Source: Glandiceps talaboti (taxonomy: Eukaryota; Hemichordata; Enteropneusta; Spengelidae). Taken from it: DNA of 64,000 nucleotides. Shown piece by piece: positions 23,158 through 35,676 of this stretch; position 1 is the stretch's first letter; the number at the start of each line of letters is the position of its first letter. Both the position numbers and the translations under genes were made by a program. The notes beneath the pieces were generated by a model. The model was not told where the DNA came from, made no database searches, and saw nothing but the letters and a program-made list of their open reading frames with translations. Location of the stretch: assembly GCF_964340395.1 (NCBI RefSeq), contig NC_135556.1, forward strand, positions 24,075,223-24,139,222, given 5' to 3'.

Positions 23158-24762
23158 CTTTTCTCAGCTATATATGTATCATCTACGTTACAAGAGGACC
23201 ATTAAATACATCATTTAAGTCAGTTACTGGCGAGAACCAACTAGTTATCCAAAATTGCTGGTTGAGTACAAAATTACATGTAATGTTATTATAGTATATA
23301 ATAATGAATACAATGGTATGTGTATGATACAGAAGTTCATGCATTGAATATTTTTATGATTATGATAGCAATATTATACAAGATGAGTTAGTTAAAATAT
23401 GATATATACCAGGTATGGTAGGACGACATTGATTTGACATCGTCCACTACCGTCGTGACCAGACAGCAACACTATGTTTATGAACACTCCATGGTTGGTC
23501 GTCAGTGGGATGGGATATTACTATATGTTGATTGGGCACATCATTATTTCTGTGTACATTCAATATCACTGGCAGTGTGACCAGTGACCTTTGTAATATG
23601 CACCTATCAGATTTTCCAGACTTAAATTAGATAACTTCTTATTTAACTATTAAACGGGAGTATATACATTATGTCGGCAGCTAGCTCATAACTTCGATAT
23701 ATTGTTCCATGACGCCATACAGCAGAGGACGACTGTGATAACAGTGGCCACTGGACCATACTGTATACAGCAATGTGTACGTAAAGAATTACAGAATAAA
23801 CAAAATATCCTTGTATCGAACGCATTGCTGTGATATGTCATCAAACAACAGTTGTTGTAATAGATAGAAGCGCATACAATCTTTTCCTTGTCTGTGATGT
23901 AAACAAGAGGTCTTTGTTTCAATATCATGATTTATATTTTGTCATATGAACAGGAAACGTCGCCGATTTAGTGTGATTCAATTTATTGAGGAATTGATGA
24001 CATGTGTAAAAAAAAATATTTAAAAAAAAATCAGTACCCACGCACCCCGATTACAGAGTAGTTGTTGGCCCCAACGGGCGTCGTCCTGTTACGTTGGGCC
24101 CCGTCCCGTCCGTCATTGCATGCGTACGTCGTGCACCTCCATTTATCTGACATACATCAGCCGATTTCAAACAAACTTGGTGCAAAGGTAACATAGTATG
24201 TGGGACATCTGCAAAATGGCGGTCATATGTGTGATTTGTACACTTCGTCTCATATCTCAAATTTTGATACATACGGACACCTTTCAAATGTCTACCCAAT
24301 ATTATGAATGTTAAGCCACTAATCTTTGACCTTGATACATATTTTCAAGGGCAAATACTAGTAGTCAAATAATATACATTTATTTCAGTACCCCCTCCTC
24401 CCCATTATGAAGTAGTTTATTTCATTGGATTGGTCGATAAATATATATCTTTATTTAATGTTTGTTGACGACGTTTACCAATTACCCTCCTCTCCCAATA
24501 CACCAAAATATACTATGCCTTTACCGGATGACATATAGCTAAGATCGGCTAACAAAATGGCTCATAGGTTTTAAATAACAAATTGGTTATTTTATACTCT
24601 TGTTTATAGCTAGAGAAGGAAACCATATGTTATTGATTTTGGCAAAGAGAACATACAAGTTGGGCTTTTTATATGAACTGTAGGATTTCCTCTAAGAGTA
24701 ATTGGATCTAAATATTACATTGCACTTTGAACCCATTGGTCCAGTCCATTTACGATAGTCAG
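23158..24762. other. Intergenic, no gene seen
   Basis: 3' flank of the six-exon gene. A G/C-richer block at about 24040-24200 looks repeat-derived but has no second copy in this window. Confidence 0.4.
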
Positions 24763-26439
24763 GATTACCAGACTGTGGTGGTTTCTAACCCTGGTCTGGA
24801 TTACCAGACTGTGGTGGTTTCTAACCCTGGTCTGGATTACCAGACTGTGGTGGTTTCTAACCCTGGTCTGGATTACCAGACTGTGGTGGTTTCTAACCCT
24901 GGTCTGGATTACCAGACTGTGGTGGTTTCTAACCCTGGTCTGGATTACCAGACTGTGGTGGTTTCTAACCCTGGTTTGGATTACCAGACTGTGGTGGTTT
25001 CTAACCCTGGTCTGGATTACCAGACTGTGGTGGTTTCTAACCCTGGTCTGGATTACCAGACTGTGGTGGTTTCTAACCCTGGTCTGGATTACCAGACTGT
25101 GGTGGTTTCTAACCCTGGTCTGGATTACCAGACTGTGGTGGTTTCTAACCCTGGTCTGGATTACCAGACTGTGGTGGTTTCTAACCCTGGTCTGGATTAC
25201 CAGACTGTGGTGGTTTCTAACCCTGGTCTGGATTACCAGACTGTGGTGGTTTCTAACCCTGGTCTGGATTACCAGACTGTGGTGGTTTCTAACCCTGGTC
25301 TGGATTACCAGACTGTGGTGGTTTCTAACCCTGGTCTGGATTACCAGACTGTGGTGGTTTCTAACCCTGGTCTGGATTACCAGACTGTGGTGGTTTCTAA
25401 CCCTAGTCTGGATTACCAGACTGTGGTGGTTTCTAACCCTAGTCTGGATTACCAGACTGTGGTGGTTTCTAACCCTAGTCTGGATTACCAGACTGTGGTG
25501 GTTTCTAACCCGGGTCTGGATTACCAGACTGTGGTGGTTTCTAACCCTGGTCTGGATTACCAGACTGTGGTGGTTTCTAACCCTGGTCTGGATTACCAGA
25601 CTGTGGTGGTTTCTAACCCTAGTCTGGATTACCAGACTGTGGTGGTTTCTAACCCTGGTCTGGATTACCAGACTGTGGTGGTTTCTAACCCTGGTCTGGA
25701 TTACCAGACTGTGGTGGTTTCTAACCCTGGTTTGGATTACCAGACTGTGGTGGTTTCTAACCCTGGTCTGGATTACCAGACTGTGGTGGTTTCTAACCCT
25801 GGTCTGGATTACCAGACTGTGGTGGTTTCTAACCCTGGTCTGGATTACCAGACTGTGGTGGTTTCTAACCCTGGTCTGGATTACCAGACTGTGGTGGTTT
25901 CTAACCCTGGTCTGGATTACCAGACTGTGGTGGTTTCTAACCCTGGTCTGGATTACCAGACTGTGGTGGTTTCTAACCCTGGTCTGGATTACCAGACTGT
26001 GGTGGTTTCTAACCCTGGTCTGGATTACCAGACTGTGGTGGTTTCTAACCCTGGTCTGGATTACCAGACTGTGGTGGTTTCTAACCCTGGTCTGGATTAC
26101 CAGACTGTGGTGGTTTCTAACCCTGGTCTGGATTACCAGACTGTGGTGGTTTCTAACCCTGGTCTGGATTACCAGACTGTGGTGGTTTCTAACCCTAGTC
26201 TGGATTACCAGACTGTGGTGGTTTCTAACCCTAGTCTGGATTACCAGACTGTGGTGGTTTCTAACCCGGGTCTGGATTACCAGACTGTGGTGGTTTCTAA
26301 CCCTGGTCTGGATTACCAGACTGTGGTGGTTTCTAACCCTGGTCTGGATTACCAGACTGTGGTGGTTTCTAACCCTGGTCTGGATTACCAGACTGTGGTG
26401 GTTTCTAACCCTGGTCTGGATTACCAGACTGTGGTGGTT
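24763..26439. repeat. 36-bp satellite, 46 units, with a 21-unit higher-order period
   Basis: 46 full units of gattaccagactgtggtggt + ttctaaccctggtctg plus a 21-bp partial unit. Marker variants: GGTTTG in units 6 and 27, CCGGG in units 21 and 42, AGTCTG in units 18-20, 24, 40 and 41. Markers repeat exactly 21 units (756 bp) apart. A 578-codon frame crosses it because 36 is divisible by 3. Two plus frames and one minus frame are open, so openness is not evidence for a protein. Confidence 0.97.
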
Positions 26440-27547
26440 AAAGTAATGAAATTTAAAACGTAATTTACTGTACCAGTTTAGAATTCTAGACTAATTTATG
26501 AATGTTTTGATATGTTAGATTCCATAATACAGCCATGGTCATACAAACCGTATAGACAAAACACACAACAATAATGAAACTACTTGCGTTTGGTTTTTTT
26601 ATTTACACTCGATATTATTTTATTTAAAATTTCATAGAAATCATACTAGTATTTGAAAAACAAAGTTACATGATTATGGACGGATATCTGATCAATGTAT
26701 AACTGGCTTTACACACTTTGAACCCATCAACAGAATTAACACTCATCGGAGGTAGAACTCATTGTCGTCGAGATATATTAGAAGGGACGAACTCCTCCAT
26801 AAATATACTGACGCATTGAATACTGGTATTTCACACAGTGTCAACGTGCTACTAATCGCGGATATGACAAATTCAGGGTTACAAAGGTTGCATTTCAATA
26901 TCTTCTAAAACCTACTCGAGTAAGGGATGAGATCAATAGTTCAATGTAGGATAAAAAAAATACTAAATTCTTTTAGTCAGGCCTCAGATCCCACCCCCTT
27001 CTAAATAAATTGGCCAAACTGAAAATGTTTCAGACTGCAGCACAATCAATTCAAATCAGTATGCAGTACGTATTCATAACTGTCATTAGGGGAGAAATCA
27101 ATAGTTCAATGCATGACAAAAAAATAAATTCTCTTACTTTGAGGGTGTGGGTGTGGGGTTGAGCCATGTTAGATGTCATCCTAGCAAAATCTATTTTACT
27201 TTTAATGGATCTATTTGTACCCCTAAAGTTTACTTAAATGTATATTTCTAAAGAAATGCCGTCAAATTGGGAAATAGAAGAATTTTCACTATAATAATGC
27301 ATGACACTACAAAATAAAGTGTCAACAAAAGAATTATTTTTTTTATTAACTACATACCGATTTGAAATGATTTCGCCCCTAAGGACAGTTATCGAATTGA
27401 CAGAGAAAGAATATACAAAGCTCTAAGACAACTAATATTACATATATAAGTTACATGGCCTGTGTACATGGAGGGCATGTATCGGGTCACCAGACGACTG
27501 ACATTACCAAAGTCTTATGTTATATTGTTTTCTAAACTCACTTGGAG
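26440..27547. other. Intergenic, no gene seen
   Basis: It contains two direct copies of a block of about 50 bp ('atcaatagttcaatg' followed by A-rich sequence) at 26928-26975 and 27091-27140. Nothing else is recognised. Confidence 0.4.
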
Positions 27548-29896
27548 TCAGGGTTGCCATGACGACAGTTGTTTGACATTCAGGTCAATACTATATACTA
27601 GTAACAAACAACGTAGTGAATTGACTGTAGTGTAGACTACCTCATAAGTATTTACAGTTTTCTCTATAGCTTTAGCCGCACATTGTACATGTTTAACTGT
27701 GGTGTTTAAATTTGTAAATGTCAGTACATGGACGTTACTCCGATCCGATGTAAATGCAACCGTGGATGCTATGTTTGAAATTTTCAACCACCGATATTTA
27801 CTGGTGATAATCGCCAATCCCCACCCCAATCCTCAGCAGTGAGAATGAGCGCAAGTATAAAAAAAACATCAGTCCAAATGAAATTGATGTGTAGCATATT
27901 CCATTCTTCAATTTAACGTTGCTAAGATATAAGCCAATGCATATCATGGCATGTATGTATCAGCCATACTCCAGTAAGCCACTGCTGGGCTGTCATCAAT
28001 GTCTATGTACACGTCACTGTGCAAGCAGTGTCTTTGATATCAATTAACACAGGGGACAAAGACAAAGACAGCAACCTGTAGGGAGGAAACCACAGTTTCA
28101 TTATTAGTTGACTAGTCTTATATTTAATGTGTGTAATACGAAAGAAATGTTCTACATAGATTACATTACATTACATTACATTACATTACATTACATTATT
28201 AGATAAACTTTATTACTGCCGTATAGAAAATTGACAATTCTACATAGTGTTCAAGACTAAGACTCCATTCTCGCACAAGCCAGAGTTATTATTTCTACCA
28301 CTACATTTTGAAATATAAGTGGGAGGCTCGTTAAGAACGTTGCCGTAAAACAGACCATGGTTTGCGACGATGTGAGACTCGTTCTATCAATACAACATGA
28401 CTCTATCCTGCCATCGACGCATCTATAATAGTATTACATGTAATAGTAGTTTTCGAGACACTTAACTATCCTTCACCACATTCTTTCACCTTTAAAAACA
28501 CAAGATATGAAACCCTTCATCCAGACATCTGTAAACCAATTCTTCCATCGGTCTATACGTTGGCAAACATATCACAACCCAAAGTGTGAGTGACCTCGAT
28601 TTGCTTGGACAGCAGTTACAGATACGTGCGAATATACCCCTGGTCTTGAAGTCAATTCCGGCTAATAAGTAATAGCCCACTCAAAAGGAGTACTGTCAAT
28701 TTTTATATAATATTCACTCTCGATTTTATGGAACAAGCTTTTGTCTGACTAAGAACTCGCTGAATCTGAATTTTTCATGACTAAAACCCCGAACACCGAG
28801 AGAGTTTATTTACATTTATCAAAACATAGAAATCAGTCACTTTAATTATACTGTGGATATATTACTGGGAGATCTCACTAATACATCCATGCTTATACAC
28901 CATAGACGTTGGAGAGAGAGGTTAAAGTTTATACTTACACATACAGCATTTGTTATAATTGCAGCAGTAGAACGGATCAAAGTACCAGTCGTCCATAGTG
29001 TTCAACTGGCGTTGTGATCCAGATGTAGGTTGTCGAATAATCACACGAAACGTACCAGTACTTTGCTGATAAAATAAACCAAGAACGAAGAGTTTATTAT
29101 TCTCACATATAGAATTATCAACTATGCATGCTGTATGCATGGTATTTCCAAAGTGGAGTACACGTCGATCTGCCCCTTGTATATACATAGGGACCGCTTG
29201 CCATTGTATATGGTCCATCGACAGACTGGTCTTTGTTCGGGCATGGGGCACAGTCATTGTCTGTGTGGGGTAAGCGATGTGTATGGAATGACCAAACGAC
29301 CCCATGGTTGTGTCAAACCATGCATGTATTAGGGAGAATACACTCATGGTCAGACCAATATTTACAAGTTATTGCATATAGAGATAACGAACTTTGCATG
29401 TACGAACTAACTGGTAAAAAGTCGAGTAGCTGCAATAATTGTAGCGTTTTGCTGCGATTTTTAGGCTTTTTTTCGTCTGTTTTGGCGACTTTTTTTTGGT
29501 AGGTGTGGGTTATACGCCAAAACAGACGAAAAAAGCCTCAAAATCGCAGCAAAACGCTACAATTATTGCACCTAACAGTCGTTGTACAGCCGACCATCTG
29601 GATTGGACAAGTGTCGATATAAAATGATCTCAGTTTAATCACGGACAAGGAAGTATGTGGTTTAATAGGTCATTACATATACTACGTGTAGTAGTTCGTG
29701 TACTAAGAAACTGTATAGCTGGCCATGGAAGAACTGAAAACGTACGTACCTGTAGTGTGTCGTTACTACGTGATCCTAATAAACTATCATCACAGTCGAC
29801 AAGGTCTACTGTCAGTTTCTCGAAAGATTGTGTCTCAAAGAGTTTTTCTTCGCTTGCCATGTCTGCACATTGTTGATGTGTTCTCTCCGTCGACGT
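27548..29896 (-). CDS. Tentative multi-exon gene of unknown family
   Basis: Exon A 29896-29750 has start ATG at 29860-29858, encodes MASEEKLFETQSFEKLTVDL then 17 more residues, and ends CAG|GTACGT, phase 0. Exon B 29260-28939 has acceptor CCACACAG and is open for 107 codons, with a striking aromatic/Cys end (DDWYFDPFYCCNYNKCCM). It ends at a strong GTAAGT donor in phase 1. Without that donor the frame stops at 28922. Candidate exon C 28552-28490 (RWKNWFTDVWMKGFISCVFK) and exon D 27768-27548 (73 codons to TGA) continue in consistent phase. A possible 5' UTR exon ends in a donor near 30193. I do not recognise the family. Exons A and B are fairly likely; C and D are weaker, with poor acceptors. 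A MITE copy lies in the last intron and an inverted-repeat element in the first. Confidence 0.4.
28158..28199. repeat. (ATTAC)n pentanucleotide repeat
   Basis: About eight perfect units. Confidence 0.95.
28270..28370 (+). mobile_element. Short MITE, copy 2
   Basis: Ends read TCTCGCACAAGCC and GGTTTGCGACGAT, inverted repeats of one another. Same inner blocks as the copies at 1306 (reverse) and 39479 (direct). Confidence 0.65.
29431..29570. mobile_element. MITE-like inverted repeat, family B copy 1
   Basis: Arms of about 56 nt (tgcaataattgtagcgtttt inward to the gacgaaaaa/ttttggcg block) flank a spacer of about 27 bp. Flanking TA on both sides is compatible with a mariner-type target. A diverged relative is at 41020-41158. 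Confidence 0.7.
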
Positions 29897-32086
29897 CTGC
29901 AAAATATATTAAAACATGTACTAGTAATACTAGCATGTTAACAATACGACAATGTGTATACAGCCAAACAATGGCTGGAAATACAAAGGTCCATTCATGT
30001 GGACATTTGGCGCCTCATGTGTCCTCAATGGTATGCACACACAACACACACCTTCGTACACAGTGGTATGCTAAAAATGATATACATCCATGGATACACG
30101 TAGTTTGATAGGAATAATAAATAATCTATGGGACTGGTTGCCTTCGTTTACCTCAATCTTGGAGTAATATACTGACCTCAATGGTATATTCTTACCAGAA
30201 ACAGCAGAGCGAGTCTCTTCTATTGTCCCGAGATGTCCTAAACAACACCCATGGAAGATCTTGACAGCAATAACAACGTTGACTGGCTGGATGTTATTCT
30301 GAAGTTCTTTGAACCGTGAAATGTGAGCCTATGGTTTGGCAGTAACGTATGAACTTTCCCACCCACCTACACTCTGCTGTCTAACTCTAAGGTTAAATTT
30401 AAGACAATAACTGGTGTTCCTCCACGCCCCGTTCACATTCACTGTACATGTACAATATAGTTGAATCTTGGAAAGTACATGCATATAGAATAGAGTGTCT
30501 GCTATGTGTATATATTGTTTAGAAGAGTGCACATCGATGACCTACCTGCTTATTGTCTGTGGTTGAGTTGTCTTCAATAATTGTTTGTCCAACTACAATA
30601 ATTCTTGTACCACGATTGTGGTTAATTACAATGGAACTTTCAAAGGCATGTCAAGTGCACGTTATGGACGTGATAAAATGAAATGTCAATACACTGTAAA
30701 CACACAAATGTTGGCCTTTGAATTCTCGAACGATATCACTTTTACTGCGACTGTTAGGTGATACATGTATTAGGGACTGGACATATAACTAATGGGGGGG
30801 GGGGGTTGACTTGTCAACCCAAATATTGCCATACATGCATGCATCCATCCATCCATCCATCCATACATGCATACATGCATACATACATACTGCTTTTATT
30901 TCTGATGGAAACGTTATATTTAATAACAGTTTTGACTTAGTTTCACATCCTACTACATGTACTTACGTATGGGTGAGAACAGCGCCCGCAACGGCCGATC
31001 TTTCAACCTAAGGTTTTAAAAACCTTAAATTTTGCATATATGCTTAGTTTTGCTTTTTCAGTTGTTATGTGTCTCCAAAATTCTATATAACTTTGTATAA
31101 CTTGCATATTTCGTTTATGTCGTCTTGTACTGTTTCCCTAGACAGTTCTTGATAAATAGTACAAGTATCAACTACATTTGTACAATATATATGTACGTGT
31201 TTTGTTTGACATATTACAAGTTATAATGCTTTATTACCTTACAAAGCCATGCAACGATGGAAGGTATGGTATATCAAATACCGCGAGTCAAACAAAGCGT
31301 AACAACATTACAACACACATTATGTAGCTACAGGAGAGATATGCATCTATTTACTTGTAGCAGAAAGGAATTTGCAAACGGAAGTTTATCATCTGAACTG
31401 ACGACATCCAAAAAAATCTTTATAAGTATAAACGTGAGTACATCTCAATAACGGACTCTAATTATAATGTTGCAGCAGTGTATAAGACAATAAATGTCAT
31501 CTTCGTCCACTGCATTGGTAGTAGGAAAATACTTGCACATCCTTTCTACGACAGGGACTTTTGGAGAAGACTAAATTGCATTTCTACTAATACTCTGCGA
31601 ACGAACGAACAAACAAACAAACAAACAAACAAACAAACAAAAACATGCATCAATAACGAAGGCATCTACATGCATCAATCATGACGAGTAGGTTTGTTAA
31701 CTTGCTGGTCTGCATTTCACAATTTGCTCCATTGTAACCCATTGACCATCCACCAACGGGTCAATGACTAACCTCACTAACAAGCAGGAAGGCCTGTCAC
31801 CCTAATATTTGGACTGCAATGTTGACAGACAGTCTTTCCATACTGCTCCACTAGTGGTGACAATAAAATTATCCATACGATCTATAGAAGGGTGCCAGGA
31901 CACGCTATCCTTGACCTCATGACATCTGTCAAAGCGATCTGCACAAACATCTAAAACATGTAATTTTATCAGCCCAGCGCCTAGAGGGTGTCATATGTAT
32001 GTAACAATACGTTTTATCTAAAAGCTGTTTGCTATGTAACAGTCCATCGATTAAATATTTATGAAATTCCAATAACTATTGTGATA
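29897..32086. other. Intergenic, no firm gene
   Basis: It contains a poly-G run (30794-30805), a (CATC/CATG/CATA) run at about 30836-30890 and an (AAAC)n run at about 31599-31643. No supported exon apart from the possible 5' UTR donor near 30193. Confidence 0.4.
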
Positions 32087-32168
32087 GTATTCAATTTAAC
32101 TTTTATTCCAAACACAACTTCAGGTAAAATGTTCAAGTTTTTTTTGGAACAAAAGTTAAATTGAATAC
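32087..32168. other. Inverted repeat
   Basis: Arms of about 24 nt (gtattcaatttaacttttat inward) with one or two mismatches flank a loop of about 33 nt. Possibly a very small MITE. Confidence 0.6.
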
Positions 32169-32483
32169 ACCACCAACACTGATTAATTTCCATTTGAATA
32201 ACTCTTGTTGTAATCAATCATTGATAGCAACTGACAGCGATTTTATTCACTAGTTCACCAACTCTGTGGGACACACAGACAAGGCTGATTTCACCCTTAG
32301 GTTTTATGTCAGTAAGTTATGGAAATCACCACCTTTGCATCACAAGACTTCTCTTTAGATATGAGAAATACAATTATTCAATTAAGTTAGCCATAAACCA
32401 ACTGCTGTACTCTGGGTTAGAGAATTCTGAGATTGGTGCTAATGTCATCAAGAGCAGCAATGTGTGTATCTATTATCTGTGAT

Positions 32484-32519
32484 CTACCTAATCAACATCT
32501 GTTGATGTTGATTAGGTAG
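32484..32519. other. Perfect 36-bp palindrome
   Basis: 16-nt arms (ctacctaatcaacatc and complement) around a 4-nt loop. It directly precedes a LINE-like tail. Confidence 0.75.
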
Positions 32520-32520
32520 A

Positions 32521-32668
32521 AAATAATATTTCAAGATTTGTTTCAGAACAAAACTGAAGACTTATTTGTTCATCAACGCCTACAGTGTGCTTTAGCCATT
32601 CAGCACTACTGAACAGAACATTGCTCTGAAGATTGATAGTATAGAAATTTGATTGATTGAAACAACAG
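32521..32668 (+). mobile_element. Possible 3' tail of an L2/CR1-type LINE
   Basis: The segment reads FRTKLKTYLFINAYS in one frame, like the C-terminus of L2/CR1 ORF2 proteins, and ends about 100 bp later in a GATTGATTGA tail like the better copy at 40320-40807. Very short and 5'-truncated. Confidence 0.4.
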
Positions 32669-33021
32669 ACAGACTGATAGATATTTTCAACTCATTAGAA
32701 ATGTCCTCTGTGGCTGGACTTGGAAAGCAAATTATATCACATTGCAAGATGGCAACATCTCACAACCTCCTGTATACATGTATTTGGAAACAAATTATTG
32801 TCTCCAAACTTGACAAACTGTAAAGAGTATTCAAAGTACAATTGGTATTCTTAAGCCTAAAAAACTTTAAATTCATAAGGCAGCCACACTTATAACTAGA
32901 ATAACAATGTACCACACATACTATGGTCTTTTCTAGCTTACTTTTTATTTTAAACCAACCAACCACTTCATCATTTCTTGGTATTATAATGAGATATTAA
33001 CAATTACATATGATCATTCTC

Positions 33022-33048
33022 ATTTTCCTTGGTTCAGCCAAGGAAAAT
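33022..33048. other. Short hairpin downstream of the transporter gene
   Basis: 11-nt arms (attttccttgg and complement), 5-nt loop. Confidence 0.55.
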
Positions 33049-34041
33049 ACAAGTGACCTAAGGGGCCCTGTCACTACGAGGGCCTCAATAGACATATGCT
33101 GAAAACCCCTTAGCTCACAAGTATATTCTGGCTGAATGAAGGGAATAGTACCTCCTCAAACAAAATTTAGGAAAAATTAGATAAAAATAATAGCATTTCA
33201 AGCATCATAAAACTAATGATATCTACACTGGTGGTTGTGATGTAAATTGATCAGGTTATATAATACATATTTTCTGTTCAAAGACTATAACTTGGTTTGT
33301 GCATAGTACATTATGGGTTACTCTAAGCATGGTCTAAAGATACACCATGTTAGAGCACTCTCATGCACTAGCCAACTCTTTTTTGGAGATCAGACTGTTG
33401 AGTGAGTGACCACACACAATCTGTCTTTACTCGGTATACAATTTGTCACGTGGTCTGAGGTTGGCATTAACTTGAATGAAGTTGGACGAAACAGATAGTC
33501 TGATTATTGATAGTTTTTCTTATACAGAAGCAATTACATAACTTGAATTACTGAGTTTATACATATTTGGGCAGTTTTTGCTGCATAATTAGAAGGTACT
33601 CGCAGTAGTGCACTTCCTGAAGCACACTTAGCCACCTCATAAATAATCCGATGACATAATTTATATTATAGTTATATAATTTACATATCAAGAAATGTTC
33701 AGGAATATCCATGCTAAGCAATCAACTGTATATGTAGGTAATGGTAACGTTGTAGAAGACATGAATTTACATTAAAATTATACTGTAATGTTGTTTCATT
33801 TCAGTATTTTCACTTGAGTATAAAGCTTATCAATTCAGAATGTGCTACTTTAAGTTATGTGCAGTTACATGAAATTCATATCAATACTGTATACATAACA
33901 AAGAAGGTTTTCTTAAAACTTAACCTATCTGTTCTAAATTACAACAGTTCCAATATTGAAGTTAATTCTATAAAAGCAATCATTAAAAAAAATGTATACA
34001 TAAAAATTAAGTATGTGCACTTTAAAAATGCTAAATGTAAT

Positions 34042-35676
34042 TTAGATATTCTTTGTACTTGTTTGAACTGAGTCTATGACCACCATATCTGAGTCTATCG
34101 TGTTGTTCCTGTCATTCAGGACATTATCTGATGTTTCAACAGCTGAAATGTTGTTACAATCTTTCTGGTCGTCATTAGCTATCTCTACCTCTGCATGTTC
34201 ATATTGTGAAACATCGAGACACTTCAAGCATGGACCACATGATAGGCCACCAGCATTATCACGTAGAAATAAAGCTGCAAGTGCTGCTAAAATGACAAAA
34301 CCTAGAGAAAACCAGAAACATGCAGCAAAGCCTTGAGCTGTGGTAGTTGCAGCACCAACAAACTCATACAGTGCCCCAGACACCAGTGTACCAGTAAACC
34401 TACCCATTGAATTTGACATGTAATAAAAACCAACATTCATGGCTACCTTGTCACCTTCTGAGTATTTCACAATCAGATAACTGTGTATGGCTGAATTGAC
34501 TGCGAAAATAAAGGCAAACATAAACAGTCCAATGACAAGTACTGTAGTCATAATTTCAATAATTCCTTCCTGGACTGCTGTAGAAAACTGTAAGAAACAG
34601 CCCAGAAAAAGGGGACACCAAATCAGAATGAAACCCCATAAAGAGCAAGACCACTTATTTGCTGGGCTTTGGCGAAGGGGTTTTAAGATCAGTTGTGGAC
34701 TCCAGCTTTGGACCTGGCCATACAAAATTATCCAACCAGCAAGAAAACCTCCGACTGCTGCACGCTCCCATCCAAGTCCATCATCACTACGTAGGAAGAA
34801 TGGCAAAGGCACTTCAAACCAAAGATCTCGTGAACCAAACAAAAAGAAGCGAGCAAGTGATAATGTATTGACATTATAGTTCTTCTTGAAAATGGACTTC
34901 AGTTTAATGTTCTCCTTTCGTGTACGTCCAAGCTCGGAAGTTAGTCCACACACAGCCAAAGGAAGGGCTAACAATATCAGGCCACACATCACTGCAAGTG
35001 CAACATAGTAATTGATCATCAGGAAGGCAGAACCAAGGAAGTATCCTAAACCTTTCAGGGAATTCTTCCAACCAGTCAGTAAACTGACTATCTTGAATAG
35101 CCGATTTTGTTTTTCATCTGGTGTTACAAGTTTGGTTACAGTCTTGCCACCAAGTTTTACAAGATCCTTGGATATACCACAGAACATCTGTGCTATGGTG
35201 ACATAGATTATACCAATGGACTTGCTCCAATCGTCTTGCCAGCCAAAGAGCATTCCTATACCAACAAACTGTAGACACAGGCCAGTGATAAGGGTTGCTT
35301 TAATTCCCCATCGTGCTCCTGCAACTCCTGCAATTAGGTTTGTAAACACTCCGGCTAACTCATACATAGAAAACATGATAGCAGTTTCCCAGGCACTGAA
35401 GTTCAAGTTATATGCATGGAGTAGTACTATCATACGGATAGCACCATCAGTCACAGTGAACAACAAATATGAAGTGCTGATTATCACAAATGGTTTCAGG
35501 CCATTGAACTTCTCCTTGACCGTTTCCATTCTGGTGGAATATTTCATGTTTTTATCTTTCAATCCCTCTGACTCTGTTGCTTCATCATTTTCTTGTTCCA
35601 ACTGGCTACATGCACTGTCAGCAATGTCTGTACCAGTGTTAATATTTAGCTCATTATTTTCTTTGGTTCCCTCCAT
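34042..35676 (-). CDS. ArsJ-like MFS transporter, single coding exon
   Basis: 544-aa membrane transporter of the major facilitator superfamily. Its core resembles bacterial ArsJ, known as an efflux permease for 1-arseno-3-phosphoglycerate, which acts with a GAPDH to expel arsenate. Diagnostic stretches are LLFTVTDGAIRMIVLLH (71-87), YELAGVFTNLIAGVAGARWG (105-124), GISKDLVKLGGKTVTKL (167-183), LLTGWKNSLKGLGYFLG (199-215), LARFFLFGSRDLWFEVPLP (274-292) and GFYYMSNSMGRFTGTLVSG (416-434). Hydrophobic segments suit about 12 membrane helices. Animal-type additions are an acidic N-terminal extension of about 60 residues and an acidic C-terminal tail of about 65. The frame is intact and uninterrupted. 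An acceptor just upstream (TTTCTTACAG, exon high end 35709) shows that at least one 5' UTR exon lies further right. Substrate in animals is inferred, not shown. Confidence 0.85.
   Translation of the reverse strand: MEGTKENNELNINTGTDIADSACSQLEQENDEATESEGLKDKNMKYSTRMETVKEKFNGLKPFVIISTSYLLFTVTDGAIRMIVLLHAYNLNFSAWETAIMFSMYELAGVFTNLIAGVAGARWGIKATLITGLCLQFVGIGMLFGWQDDWSKSIGIIYVTIAQMFCGISKDLVKLGGKTVTKLVTPDEKQNRLFKIVSLLTGWKNSLKGLGYFLGSAFLMINYYVALAVMCGLILLALPLAVCGLTSELGRTRKENIKLKSIFKKNYNVNTLSLARFFLFGSRDLWFEVPLPFFLRSDDGLGWERAAVGGFLAGWIILYGQVQSWSPQLILKPLRQSPANKWSCSLWGFILIWCPLFLGCFLQFSTAVQEGIIEIMTTVLVIGLFMFAFIFAVNSAIHSYLIVKYSEGDKVAMNVGFYYMSNSMGRFTGTLVSGALYEFVGAATTTAQGFAACFWFSLGFVILAALAALFLRDNAGGLSCGPCLKCLDVSQYEHAEVEIANDDQKDCNNISAVETSDNVLNDRNNTIDSDMVVIDSVQTSTKNI

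Noticed and set aside
24727-26463. 578-codon open frame with 12-residue repeats as a structural protein
   Set aside because: The unit length is a multiple of three and three of six frames stay open. No signal peptide, and no excess of silent changes among the few variants.
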